Source of the DNA: Acuticoccus sp039034015
Lineage (GTDB): Bacteria; Pseudomonadota; Alphaproteobacteria; Rhizobiales; Amorphaceae
Length of the DNA stretch: 64,000 nucleotides
Assembly: GCA_039034015.1 (NCBI GenBank)
Contig: JBCCBM010000006.1
Coordinates: 111,731-175,730, forward strand
Direction of reading: 5' to 3'
Under the pieces are notes generated by a model. The model worked only from the letters and a program-made list of their open reading frames with translations. It was not told the DNA's origin and did not search any database. This document shows positions 49,917-58,166 of this stretch, piece after piece (positions within the stretch are counted from its first letter, which is position 1; every line of letters starts with the position of its first letter). The position numbers were made by a program, and so were the translations under genes.

Positions 49917-50672
49917 ATGAGCGATGCCACCCAAGAGCAAAAGCCAAAGCGCTTCGACCACGGGCGGATCGAGCGCAACGTCTCGGTCCTCCTGGTGCTC
50001 ACCTTCATCGTGGTCTCCATCGGCGGCCTCGTGGAGATTGCGCCGCTGTTTTACGTCAAAAACACCATCGAGAAGGTGGACGGCATGCGGCCCTATACGC
50101 CGCTGGAGCTGGCGGGCCGCAATGTTTACGTGCGCGAGGGCTGCTATGTCTGCCACAGCCAGATGATCCGCCCCTTCCGCGATGAGGTGGAGCGTTACGG
50201 CCACTACTCCCTCGCGGCGGAAAGCATGTACGACCATCCCTTCCAGTGGGGGTCGAAGCGCACCGGGCCGGACCTTGCGCGCGTCGGCGGGCGCTACTCG
50301 GACGAGTGGCACATCCAACATTTTCGGAACCCCAAGGCGGTGGTGCCGGAAAGCATCATGCCCAAATACAATTTCCTGTTCGATCGGCCCATCCGCGCCG
50401 GCATGATTGCGGATGATCTTGCCACGAACCGCATTGTGGGTGTCCCCTACACCGAGGCGATGGTGGAGAGCGCGGAGGCCGATTTGCGCGCCCAGGCCGG
50501 GCAGGGGGACGCGGCGGGCCTTTTGGAGCGCTATGGCGACAAGGTGAATGTGCGGGACTTTGACGGCAATGGGGCGAGCGTCACCGAGATGGATGCGCTC
50601 ATTGCCTACATGCAAATGCTGGGCACCCTTGTGGACTTCGACAGCTATGAACCGACGGGGGCCGGGCGATGA
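49917..50672 (+). CDS. ccoO: cbb3-type oxidase mono-haem subunit II
   Basis: Membrane-anchored cytochrome c subunit of 251 residues. One helix (VSVLLVLTFIVVSIGGLVEI near 23-42) is followed by the haem-binding CYVCH at 76-80 and the typical SQMIRPFRDEVERYGHYSLA; the distal Met ligand should lie in ESIMPKYNFLF. It carries electrons to CcoN. It begins 3 bp after the ccoN stop and overlaps ccoQ by 4 nt. Confidence 0.96.
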   Translation: MSDATQEQKPKRFDHGRIERNVSVLLVLTFIVVSIGGLVEIAPLFYVKNTIEKVDGMRPYTPLELAGRNVYVREGCYVCHSQMIRPFRDEVERYGHYSLAAESMYDHPFQWGSKRTGPDLARVGGRYSDEWHIQHFRNPKAVVPESIMPKYNFLFDRPIRAGMIADDLATNRIVGVPYTEAMVESAEADLRAQAGQGDAAGLLERYGDKVNVRDFDGNGASVTEMDALIAYMQMLGTLVDFDSYEPTGAGR

Positions 50673-50893
50673 CCTATGAGGGCCTGCGCGCCTTTGCCGA
50701 CACCTGGGGGCTTGTGCTTCTGGCCGGTCTTTTCATCATGATGGTGGTCTGGCTCTTCCGCCGCGGCGCCAGCAAAGAATATGACCGCGCCGCCCGCATC
50801 CCCATGGACGCCGATGAGGCGCCCGCGCGCCAAAACGCGCCCACCCCGCCGGACGAGGCCGCCGCGCGCGCGCCCAAGGACACGGCCGAATGA
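50669..50893 (+). CDS. ccoQ: cbb3-type oxidase subunit CcoQ
   Basis: Single-span protein of 74 residues (helix LVLLAGLFIMMVVWLF near 15-30, then RRGASKEYDRAARIPMD) which stabilises the oxidase complex. The cytoplasmic tail is longer and richer in Ala, Pro and Asp than in many CcoQ proteins. ATGA overlaps join it to both ccoO and ccoP, so all four subunits are translationally coupled. Confidence 0.93.
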   Translation: MTYEGLRAFADTWGLVLLAGLFIMMVVWLFRRGASKEYDRAARIPMDADEAPARQNAPTPPDEAAARAPKDTAE

Positions 50894-51765
50894 GCAAAAA
50901 AGACATCGACGATGCCACCGGCATCGAAACCACCGGCCACGAGTGGGACGGCCTCAAAGAGCTCAACAACCCCCTGCCGCGCTGGTGGCTCTACATCCTC
51001 TACGCCACCATCATCTGGGCGATCGGGTATATGATCCTCTATCCCTCGATCCCGCTCATCAACCAAGGCTGGCCGGGCGTTTTGGGCTGGTCGAGCCGGG
51101 GCGATGTGGCGCAAGAGCTTGATGGCGTTGCCGAAAGCCGAAAGGCGTTTGATGCGCGCATTGCCGCCCTCTCGTTCGATGAGATCCGCGCCGACCCCGC
51201 GCTCTTCAACTATGCCCAGCGCTCCGGCGCCTCGGCGTTCAAGCTGGTGTGCAGCCAGTGTCACGGGTCCGGCGCGGTGGGCGATCAGGAGCTTGGCTAC
51301 CCCAACCTCAACGATGACGCCTGGCTTTGGGGCGGCACGATGGACGCCATCTACCACACCATCAGCCATGGTGTGCGCAACGGCGTCGACCCAGCCGCGC
51401 GCAACTCGGTGATGCCTGCTTACGGCACCCTTGGCATCCTCACCGCCGCGCAAATTGCGGACACCGCCCACCACGTCCTGTCGCTCTCCGGCCTTGACCA
51501 TGACGGCGCGGCCGCGGCCCGCGGGACCGACATTTATATGACCCAGTGCGCCGCTTGCCATGGGCCGGATGGAGCAGGAAACCCCATCCTTGGCGCGCCG
51601 CGGCTCAGCGATGCGCTGTGGCTTTATGGGGCCTCCCACGCGCAGGTGGTGGCGCAAATTTCCAACCCGCGCCTGGGGGTGATGCCGCCCTGGGCGGAGC
51701 GGTTTGACGAGGCAACGCGCAAAAAGCTCGCCATCTACGTGCACCAGCTCGGCGGCGGACAGTAG
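50890..51765 (+). CDS. ccoP: cbb3-type oxidase di-haem subunit III
   Basis: Di-haem cytochrome c of 291 residues, the electron entry subunit. A helical anchor (WLYILYATIIWAIGYMILYPS near 33-53) is followed by two cytochrome c domains with CSQCH at 121-125 and CAACH at 220-224, and Met ligands in SVMPAYG and GVMPPW. The N-terminal DDATGIETTGHEWDGLKELNNPLPRWW (short form HEWDGLKELNNPLP) is the CcoP_N signature. Complete. Confidence 0.96.
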   Translation: MSKKDIDDATGIETTGHEWDGLKELNNPLPRWWLYILYATIIWAIGYMILYPSIPLINQGWPGVLGWSSRGDVAQELDGVAESRKAFDARIAALSFDEIRADPALFNYAQRSGASAFKLVCSQCHGSGAVGDQELGYPNLNDDAWLWGGTMDAIYHTISHGVRNGVDPAARNSVMPAYGTLGILTAAQIADTAHHVLSLSGLDHDGAAAARGTDIYMTQCAACHGPDGAGNPILGAPRLSDALWLYGASHAQVVAQISNPRLGVMPPWAERFDEATRKKLAIYVHQLGGGQ

Positions 51766-51789
51766 CGCGGAAGCGCCGGGGGAGGGGCG

Positions 51790-53307
51790 ATGTCCGTCTC
51801 AAGCAAAGACAAGCCCGTTGCGCAGTATGAGGTGGAGGCCGTCAACCGCGGCAAGGCGCCAAAGCTTTATAAGGGGCGCGAGCCCATCTATCCGCGGCGC
51901 GTCAGCGGCCGGTTCCGCACGCTCAAATGGTGGATCATGGGGGTCACCCTCGCGATCTACTACATCACCCCGTGGCTGCGATGGGATCGCGGCCCCTACG
52001 CGCCCGATCAACTGGTGTTGGTGGACCTTGCTGGCCGGCGTTTCTTCATGGGCCCCATCGAGATCTGGCCCCAAGAGTTCTTTTATGTGGCGGGCCTTCT
52101 CATCATGGCCGGCATCGGCCTCTTTTTGGTGACGTCCGCCGTCGGCCGCGCCTGGTGCGGCTATGCCTGCCCCCAAACGGTGTGGACGGACCTTTTCATC
52201 TGGGTCGAGCGGTTGGTGATTGGCGATCGCAACACGCGCATAAAACTCGACAATCAGCCCTGGTCGCTCAAGAAGGCGCGGCTGAAGGGCACGGTGCATG
52301 GCATTTGGCTGATCATCGCGGTCGCCACCGGCGGCGCGTGGATCTTTTACTTTGCCGACGCGCCCACGCTGTTGGCCCAGTTCATCCGCGGTGATGCGCC
52401 GATGGCGGCCTACGTCACCGTCGCGATCCTCACCTTCACCACCTATACGCTGGGCGGGCTGATGCGCGAACAGGTGTGCACCTATATGTGCCCGTGGCCG
52501 CGCATCCAGGCGGCGATGATGGACGAGCATTCCCTCACCGTCACCTACAATGACTGGCGGGGCGAGCCGCGGGGAAGGCATCGCAAGCGCGAGGGCGCCG
52601 ACACCCTCGGCGACTGCATCGACTGCAACGCGTGCGTGGCGGTCTGCCCGGCCGGCATCGACATTCGCGATGGACAACAGCTCCCCTGCATCACCTGTGC
52701 ACTGTGCATCGACGCGTGCGACGATGTGATGGACAAGATCGGAAAGCGCCGCGGCCTCATCGGCTACGCGACGCTCAAGGACTATGCCCAAAACACCGCG
52801 CGCGCGAAGACCGAGGGGCTCGACGTTGCCCGCAGCGCCCAAGTCTTGCCCGGCTGGCGGCAAGTTTTTCGGCCCCGCGTGTTCCTTTATTTCGGGCTCT
52901 GGGGCGCCATCGGCCTCGCGATGCTCTTTGCCGTCACCACCCGCGACCGGCTCGATCTTTCCGTCGCCCACGACCGCAACCCGCGCTTTGTGCAGCTCTC
53001 CGATGGGTCGATCCGCAACGGCTATACTGTCAAAATCCTCAACATGCGCGCCGAGCCACGCACGTTCGACTTTGGCCTCGTCGGCCTCCCGGGCGGCGAA
53101 ATGTGGGCGCCCGGCATCAATGATGAGCCGGCGCGCCGCTTTGCCGTCCCCGTCGCGCCCGACACGGTGCGCGAATTTCGCGTCTTTGTGCGCGCCGAGC
53201 CTGATGGGCTGGAGCGCGTTCCAAAACCCTTCACCTTCCGCACGTTCGAGATTGGCGGGCGGGAACAGTCTGAAACCGCAGCCGTGTTTGAGGCCCCCAC
53301 ACCATGA
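51790..53307 (+). CDS. ccoG: Cytochrome c oxidase accessory protein CcoG (FixG)
   Basis: Polyferredoxin-like membrane protein of 505 residues needed for cbb3 assembly, thought to reduce Cu(II) to Cu(I). Five helices surround the motifs WCGYACPQTVWTDLF and MREQVCTYMCPWPRIQ; two [4Fe-4S] ferredoxin motifs follow (CIDCNACVAVCPAGIDIR and CITCALCIDACD), and a periplasmic Ig-like domain closes the protein (from about 395). The cluster cysteines are all there. It starts 24 bp after ccoP and overlaps ccoH by 4 nt. Confidence 0.95.
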   Translation: MSVSSKDKPVAQYEVEAVNRGKAPKLYKGREPIYPRRVSGRFRTLKWWIMGVTLAIYYITPWLRWDRGPYAPDQLVLVDLAGRRFFMGPIEIWPQEFFYVAGLLIMAGIGLFLVTSAVGRAWCGYACPQTVWTDLFIWVERLVIGDRNTRIKLDNQPWSLKKARLKGTVHGIWLIIAVATGGAWIFYFADAPTLLAQFIRGDAPMAAYVTVAILTFTTYTLGGLMREQVCTYMCPWPRIQAAMMDEHSLTVTYNDWRGEPRGRHRKREGADTLGDCIDCNACVAVCPAGIDIRDGQQLPCITCALCIDACDDVMDKIGKRRGLIGYATLKDYAQNTARAKTEGLDVARSAQVLPGWRQVFRPRVFLYFGLWGAIGLAMLFAVTTRDRLDLSVAHDRNPRFVQLSDGSIRNGYTVKILNMRAEPRTFDFGLVGLPGGEMWAPGINDEPARRFAVPVAPDTVREFRVFVRAEPDGLERVPKPFTFRTFEIGGREQSETAAVFEAPTP

Positions 53308-53756
53308 TCACCCGTTTCACCGGCCACCACATGCTCGGCCTTATGGTCACGTTCTTCGGCATCGTGATTGCGGTGAACATCACCATGGCCTCGCTCGCCA
53401 CCTCCACCTTCTCCGGCCTGTTGGTGAAGAACGGCTATGTGGCCTCCATCGACTATGCCGACCGGGAGCGCGCCGTGGCGGTGGCCGCCGCAAACGGGTG
53501 GACGGTGACGACGGCGGTGTCAGGCGGGTCGCTCAGCATCCGCGCGGTGGACAAAACCGGCGCGCGCCTGCCCCTCTCAGAGTTTGCTGAGGCCGCGCCC
53601 CAAGGCGCTGTCCTGCGCCCCCGCGCGCTCACCCTCACCCCCACGCCCGATGGCGCGACGACGCCGCTCCCGGACGGCGCGTGGGCGGTGCGCTTTGCGG
53701 TGGGCGAGGGGGCGACCCGCATCCACTGGCACGCGCGCGCGACCAGAACGCCATGA
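53304..53756 (+). CDS. ccoH: FixH/CcoH family assembly protein
   Basis: Single-span membrane protein of 150 residues (helix MLGLMVTFFGIVIAVNITMA near 10-29) with a periplasmic domain. FTGHHMLG and SGLLVKNGYVASIDY are typical of FixH, which remains with the cbb3 complex during assembly. ATGA overlaps link it with ccoG and ccoI. Confidence 0.9.
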   Translation: MITRFTGHHMLGLMVTFFGIVIAVNITMASLATSTFSGLLVKNGYVASIDYADRERAVAVAAANGWTVTTAVSGGSLSIRAVDKTGARLPLSEFAEAAPQGAVLRPRALTLTPTPDGATTPLPDGAWAVRFAVGEGATRIHWHARATRTP

Positions 53757-55894
53757 GCTGCTGCGCCGACCCCCGGGCGGTGGCGCCCGCACCCTCGCCC
53801 TTTGCGGCGGCCCTTTGCGAGGAGGCGGGCACCACGCGCCTCACGCTCCACGTGCCCGGCATCCACTGCGCCGGCTGCATCGGCCGCATCGAAAAGGCGG
53901 TTGCCGCCGCCGACCGCCATGTCGCGGCGCGGGTCAACTTTACGCGGCGCACGCTCACCCTCTCGTGGCCCTCCCGCGCGGGCGGGCCAGAGGCCGCCAT
54001 TGCCGCCGTGCGCGACCTTGGCTATGCGCCCATCCCCCTCGATGCGCCGGCCGCACGCGAGGATGTTGAGGGCCGCCGCCTCATCCGCGCGCTCGCCGTT
54101 GCGGGCTTTGCGGCCATGAACGTGATGCTCCTCTCCGTCGCCGTCTGGGCGGGCGCGGACGGGGCCACAAAAGCCTTTCTCAACTGGTTCGCGGCCCTGG
54201 TGGCGCTCCCGGCGCTTGCCTATTCCGCACGGCCGTTCGTGCGCTCGGCCCTCAAGGCCATTGCGGCGTGGACGCTCAACATGGACGTCCCCATCGCGCT
54301 CGCGATCGTGCTGGCCGCTTGCCTCTCCCTTACACGGACTATCAACGGCGATGGCGAAACCTATTTTGACGCGGCCATCACGCTCACCTTCTTTCTCCTC
54401 GCCGGCCGCACGCTCGACCATTTTACCCGTGAGCGGGCGCGGCAATCGGTCCGCACCCTCGCCGCCTTCGCGCCAAAGGTCGCCCATGTCCTCTCCGCCG
54501 ATGGCAGCGCGCACCCGGCGCCCCTGTCGCGCATTGTGCCGGGGATGGCGCTTGAGCTTGCCGCTGGCGAGCGTGTGCCCGTGGATGGCACGCTGAAGGC
54601 CGCCGCCGCCTTCGACCTCTCGCTCGCCACCGGGGAAAGCCGGCCGGTGTCGCTCCGTGCGGGCGACACGGTGCTGGCCGGCGCGCTCACCCTCACTGGC
54701 CCCGTGGCGCTGACGGCGCAAAAGCCCGCCGCCGACAGTTTTCTCGCAACCCTTGCCGGGCTCCAAGCGGCGGCGGAGGAGGCTCGCTCCCGCCCCGCGC
54801 GCCTGGCGGACCGCGCCGCCCGCGTCTACGCCCCGGTGGTGCACCTTGTGGCGCTCTTCACCTTCCTCGGCTGGGTGTTTTGGGGCGCGGGGGCGGCGGA
54901 GGCCCTCGCCATCGCCATCGCGGTTCTCATCATCACATGCCCGTGCGCCCTCGGCCTTGCGGTTCCCGCCGTACAGGTCGCAGCGTCCGATCGCCTCTTC
55001 CGAAAAGGCCTCCTCATCAAAGACGGCGGCGCGCTGGAGCGCCTTCGCGACATTGACGCCGCCATCTTCGACAAGACCGGCACGCTCACCGTCCCCAGCG
55101 TGCCGCCCGGCGCCGTCCCCGACGCCGACCTTGCCGCAGCCGCTGCCCTTGGCCGCCACGCCACGCACCCTGTCTCGCGCGCCGTTCTGCGCGCCGCGGC
55201 CGAACGGGGCCTTGCCCTCCCCCCCGTCATCGGCGTCGCGGAAGAGCGCGGCCGGGGTGTGCGCGGCACCCTCTTGGGCGTGCCGGCCTTTTTGGGCGCA
55301 TCCGGCGAGGGCCTGACGCTCACGGTTGGCACGCGCACCGTGCCGATCCCCCTTGAGGAGACGATCCGCGAGGGCGCGGCCGACCTTGTGGCTTTCCTAA
55401 AGGCGGAGGGCGTGCCGGTGACGATTTTGTCGGGCGACGCGGCGCCAGCGGTTCGCCGGGTGGCCGATGCGCTGGGCATTGACGACGCCCACGCCGGCGT
55501 TTCCGCCGCGCAGAAGCTCCACCATCTGGAACGCGCGCGCGCAGCGGGCCAGCGCACATTGATGGTGGGCGATGGGCTGAACGATGGCCCCGCGCTTTCA
55601 GCCGCCCACGCCTCCATCGCGCCCGCCGAAGCGTCGGACCTTTCGCGCACCGCCGCCGACATTGTGATGACGGGCCCCGACCTTTCCGCAGCCATCGAGG
55701 CGCTGCGCACCGCCCGCACCGCCCACCGCATCATCATCCAAAACTTTTGCGTTGCCGCGGCCTACAACGCCGTTGCGATCCCCCTTGCGGTGCTCGGCCA
55801 CGCCACCCCGCTGATGGCGGCGGTGGTGATGAGCACATCCTCCATCCTCGTGACGCTGAACGCTCTTCGCCTCACGCCAAGGACCGCCCCATGA
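53753..55894 (+). CDS. ccoI: Copper-translocating P-type ATPase CcoI (FixI)
   Basis: P1B-type ATPase of 713 residues that exports copper for the cbb3 binuclear centre. The N-terminal metal-binding domain has GIHCAGC (Cys39, Cys42), with an extra Cys pair at 3-4. Membrane helices follow from about 115. The transport motif CPC is at 396-398, the phosphorylation motif DKTGTLT starts at Asp440, and the hinge GDGLNDGPAL closes the nucleotide-binding part. The ATG at 53753 overlaps the ccoH stop; the longer frame is antisense-free but lacks family similarity. Confidence 0.95.
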   Translation: MSCCADPRAVAPAPSPFAAALCEEAGTTRLTLHVPGIHCAGCIGRIEKAVAAADRHVAARVNFTRRTLTLSWPSRAGGPEAAIAAVRDLGYAPIPLDAPAAREDVEGRRLIRALAVAGFAAMNVMLLSVAVWAGADGATKAFLNWFAALVALPALAYSARPFVRSALKAIAAWTLNMDVPIALAIVLAACLSLTRTINGDGETYFDAAITLTFFLLAGRTLDHFTRERARQSVRTLAAFAPKVAHVLSADGSAHPAPLSRIVPGMALELAAGERVPVDGTLKAAAAFDLSLATGESRPVSLRAGDTVLAGALTLTGPVALTAQKPAADSFLATLAGLQAAAEEARSRPARLADRAARVYAPVVHLVALFTFLGWVFWGAGAAEALAIAIAVLIITCPCALGLAVPAVQVAASDRLFRKGLLIKDGGALERLRDIDAAIFDKTGTLTVPSVPPGAVPDADLAAAAALGRHATHPVSRAVLRAAAERGLALPPVIGVAEERGRGVRGTLLGVPAFLGASGEGLTLTVGTRTVPIPLEETIREGAADLVAFLKAEGVPVTILSGDAAPAVRRVADALGIDDAHAGVSAAQKLHHLERARAAGQRTLMVGDGLNDGPALSAAHASIAPAEASDLSRTAADIVMTGPDLSAAIEALRTARTAHRIIIQNFCVAAAYNAVAIPLAVLGHATPLMAAVVMSTSSILVTLNALRLTPRTAP

Positions 55895-56034
55895 CGGCGC
55901 TCATCTACCTCGTCCCCGCAGCGCTCGCCCTTGGCGGGCTGGGGCTTGTTGCCTTCTTCTGGTCCGTGCGCGCCGGGCAGTTTGATGACCCCGAGGGCGC
56001 CGCCCGCCGCATTTTGGATGATGACAAGCGCTGA
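55891..56034 (+). CDS. ccoS: cbb3-type oxidase assembly protein CcoS
   Basis: Small protein of 47 residues: one helix (LIYLVPAALALGGLGLVAFFW) and the tail SVRAGQFDDPEGAARRILDDD, which is the CcoS signature. It is needed to insert cofactors into the cbb3 oxidase. The ATG overlaps the ccoI stop (ATGA). It is the last gene of ccoNOQP-GHIS; no clear terminator follows. Confidence 0.95.
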   Translation: MTALIYLVPAALALGGLGLVAFFWSVRAGQFDDPEGAARRILDDDKR

Positions 56035-56061
56035 AACGTGTGGCCGCGGTGCCCGGCAACA

Positions 56062-56421
56062 TCAGCTTATCGAGCGTGCGCGCGCGCTGCGGGCCAGGCC
56101 GCATGCCAACACCGCAAGCCCAGCAGTCGCGGTGCCTATGGTCAGCGATACAATTGGCCCCGCGCCATCCGCATGGGCCGCCAATGCTGACGAGACCGCG
56201 AGCGCGCCCCCGATCACGATACTCGCGCGCCTTCGGACCGGGCCGGTCAAGAGGCGACGGACGGCTTGGTAGGCCGCAAAGCTGCAAAGCGCCGCGCCAA
56301 TGAGCATTGGGCCCACCCCGTCCCCCAGCACGAGAAAGACCCATGGTATGACAGCCAGCGCGAGTGCGGCGGTGAGCGCGGCGAAGCCGAGTGCGGCCAA
56401 CACGCGCGTCGGGACCATCAT
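56062..56421 (-). CDS. Small four-helix membrane protein, unknown
   Basis: I do not recognise this 119-residue protein. It has about four hydrophobic segments (VLAALGFAALTAALALAVIPWVFLVL, in short VLAALGFAALTAALA; PMLIGAALCSFAAYQAV; ASIVIGGALAVSSALAA; LTIGTATAGLAVLACGLA) and Arg-rich loops (RRLLTGPVRRR). Its ATG overlaps the stop of the 293-residue gene upstream (ATGA), so the two form a unit. A membrane immunity protein for the partner is one possibility; none of this is proved. Confidence 0.65.
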   Translation of the reverse strand: MMVPTRVLAALGFAALTAALALAVIPWVFLVLGDGVGPMLIGAALCSFAAYQAVRRLLTGPVRRRASIVIGGALAVSSALAAHADGAGPIVSLTIGTATAGLAVLACGLARSARARSIS

Positions 56422-57299
56422 GGTCGCAGAACCGGCGATGGGTCGGCTGTGTCTTCAGGGTCCTCGGGCCATGTCATCTCAAGGATTGCGAGGGCCGCAT
56501 GGCGGATCTCGCCATCGGCGGCCGAGGAAGCAAAGCTGAGCCCCGCCGCGATCGCGTCGGCGGCTTGGCGCAAGACGCCTTCTTGAAGTTGGCGTTTCGT
56601 AAAGCGCTTCACCAGGGCGCCCTCCTGGACGAGCCGCTTGTACTGCGCATTCGAAAGGGTTTTGCCGAGCGCGCGCTCTTGTGCAGCACGCGCGATGCGT
56701 CTGCGCGCCTGGCGTGTCACGGCGCCTTTGCTGGCTTCACGCAGGGTGACGTTCGACTGGCGCAAAAGCCCCACAATGCGGGCAGTCTGAAGGGCGCTTG
56801 CGCCCACGCCCAACAGCGCCACGCCATCGATCACCTGCATGCCGCGTCGATAGTTGGGGTCCTCATCCCAACGACCATTTCGGGCTGGGTCCACGGCGGC
56901 ATTATAGACCCGCACCGTGCTGACGATGCATGAAGCGCCCGTTGCAACGGTCGCAGACTTTCCGACGAACGCCAAAGTGGCGGAGGCGCCGCCTGTGGCA
57001 GGGGTGGCGACGGTCGCCCCAAAAGTGACGAACGCGGCAAGGGCGGCGGCCGTGCAGTTGATGGCCGCCAATCCTAGCTCGCGCCAACCGCCCGCATCTG
57101 AGAAGCTTGGCCGGCCCTGCACCTCAAACACGAGGAACTGTTGACGCGTTTCAGCTCTCTGCTCGGGGGTCCGCGTATCCTTTACCACGCGGCACACGTC
57201 ATCGACACAAACGACGATGGGCCGCGTATCCGACAAGGGTGAGGATATCAAAGCGTCCACCGCTTTGACGATCCTCGGGTCTCGAAATTGAAGGCTCAT
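56418..57299 (-). CDS. Unknown protein with Ala/Gly-rich hydrophobic core
   Basis: I do not recognise this 293-residue protein. The N-terminal 70 residues are hydrophilic (FRDPRIVKAVDALI; CVDDVCRVV). Residues about 75-135 form an Ala/Gly/Thr-rich hydrophobic stretch like a glycine-zipper membrane hairpin (ALAAFVTFGATVATPATGG). The DEDPNYRRGMQVIDGVALLG region is followed by a basic helical part (TRQARRRIARAAQERALGKTL) and a short acidic tail. This layout resembles pore-forming bacterial toxins, and the coupled small membrane protein downstream would fit an immunity protein. It has no secretion signal. Function is inference only. Confidence 0.65.
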   Translation of the reverse strand: MSLQFRDPRIVKAVDALISSPLSDTRPIVVCVDDVCRVVKDTRTPEQRAETRQQFLVFEVQGRPSFSDAGGWRELGLAAINCTAAALAAFVTFGATVATPATGGASATLAFVGKSATVATGASCIVSTVRVYNAAVDPARNGRWDEDPNYRRGMQVIDGVALLGVGASALQTARIVGLLRQSNVTLREASKGAVTRQARRRIARAAQERALGKTLSNAQYKRLVQEGALVKRFTKRQLQEGVLRQAADAIAAGLSFASSAADGEIRHAALAILEMTWPEDPEDTADPSPVLRP

Positions 57300-57346
57300 G
57301 CATCCAATCTTGCGGTTGGTCGGTCCTTGCCCTCACACTGCCACAT

Positions 57347-58126
57347 TTAGGCGGGCGGCGCGCCGGGCGTCCGTGGAAGGCCCGCAACGGCCGCGATCAG
57401 GCGTTCAATGTCCGCCTCGCGCGAAAGGCGGTGGTCGCCATCCTTGATGAGAGTGAAGACCACATCGTCGTGCGCCAGGCGCTCCACCAGCGCCATGGCG
57501 TGGGCGTGGGGCACGGCATCGTCCAAAACCCCTTGCAGAATGTGGACGGGACAGCCCACTGCGATGGGTTCGCGGCCGTAGAGAAGATGGTTTTTGCCGT
57601 CTTCAAAAAGCCGTATCGTGAGCCGGGTGGGGGTGCCGAAATCGCTGGGGAGGTCGGCGAACCCGGTTGATTGCAGCGCGTCCTTCACAGGGTCGGGGAG
57701 GTTTGGCCACATCAGTCGCTCGGTGAAGTCGGCGGCGGGGGCGATGAGGACGAGGCCGCCAAGGGGCGTTCCGGCGCGGTGGAGGGCGGTTGCCATCAAG
57801 AGCGCGATCCAGCCGCCCATGGAGGAGCCGACCGCGATGGTGCCGGGCGCGCAGTGGGCGGTGTGGACCGCTCTGGCATCGGCCAGCCAATCGGAGATTA
57901 CGAAGTTCTCGAACGCGCCGGTGGAGGCGCCGTGGCCACGATAGTCGAACCGGACGACCTTGCGGCCTCTCGCGGCGCCCCAGTCGGCGAGCGCGGTCGC
58001 CTTGCCGCCCGTCATGTCGGAGCGAAAGCCGCCCAGCCACAAAATATCGGGGGTGGCGCCCTCGGTGATCTCGACCGCGAGCCGGTCCTCACCCATGGAA
58101 ATGTCATTGGAACGTTTGTCAGTCAT
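57347..58126 (-). CDS. Alpha/beta hydrolase (ABHD10-like)
   Basis: Serine hydrolase of 259 residues. The nucleophile elbow VGSSMGGW holds the active Ser near 107, after WLGGFRSDMTGGKA (oxyanion side) and FDYRGHGAS. The acid should be the Asp in LQGVLDDAVP and the His the one in KDGDHRLSR, so the triad is complete. Relatives are acyl-protein thioesterases and esterases of the ABHD10 type; the substrate is unknown. It is divergent from the GT4 gene across 40 bp. Confidence 0.9.
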   Translation of the reverse strand: MTDKRSNDISMGEDRLAVEITEGATPDILWLGGFRSDMTGGKATALADWGAARGRKVVRFDYRGHGASTGAFENFVISDWLADARAVHTAHCAPGTIAVGSSMGGWIALLMATALHRAGTPLGGLVLIAPAADFTERLMWPNLPDPVKDALQSTGFADLPSDFGTPTRLTIRLFEDGKNHLLYGREPIAVGCPVHILQGVLDDAVPHAHAMALVERLAHDDVVFTLIKDGDHRLSREADIERLIAAVAGLPRTPGAPPA

Positions 58127-58166
58127 GCTCCGACCCGGTTAGGAACCTTTCGACGCTGAAAGAGAC

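Noticed and set aside
53453..55168. Open frame of 571 codons on the minus strand
   Set aside because: It is antisense to ccoH and ccoI, both complete with catalytic motifs.
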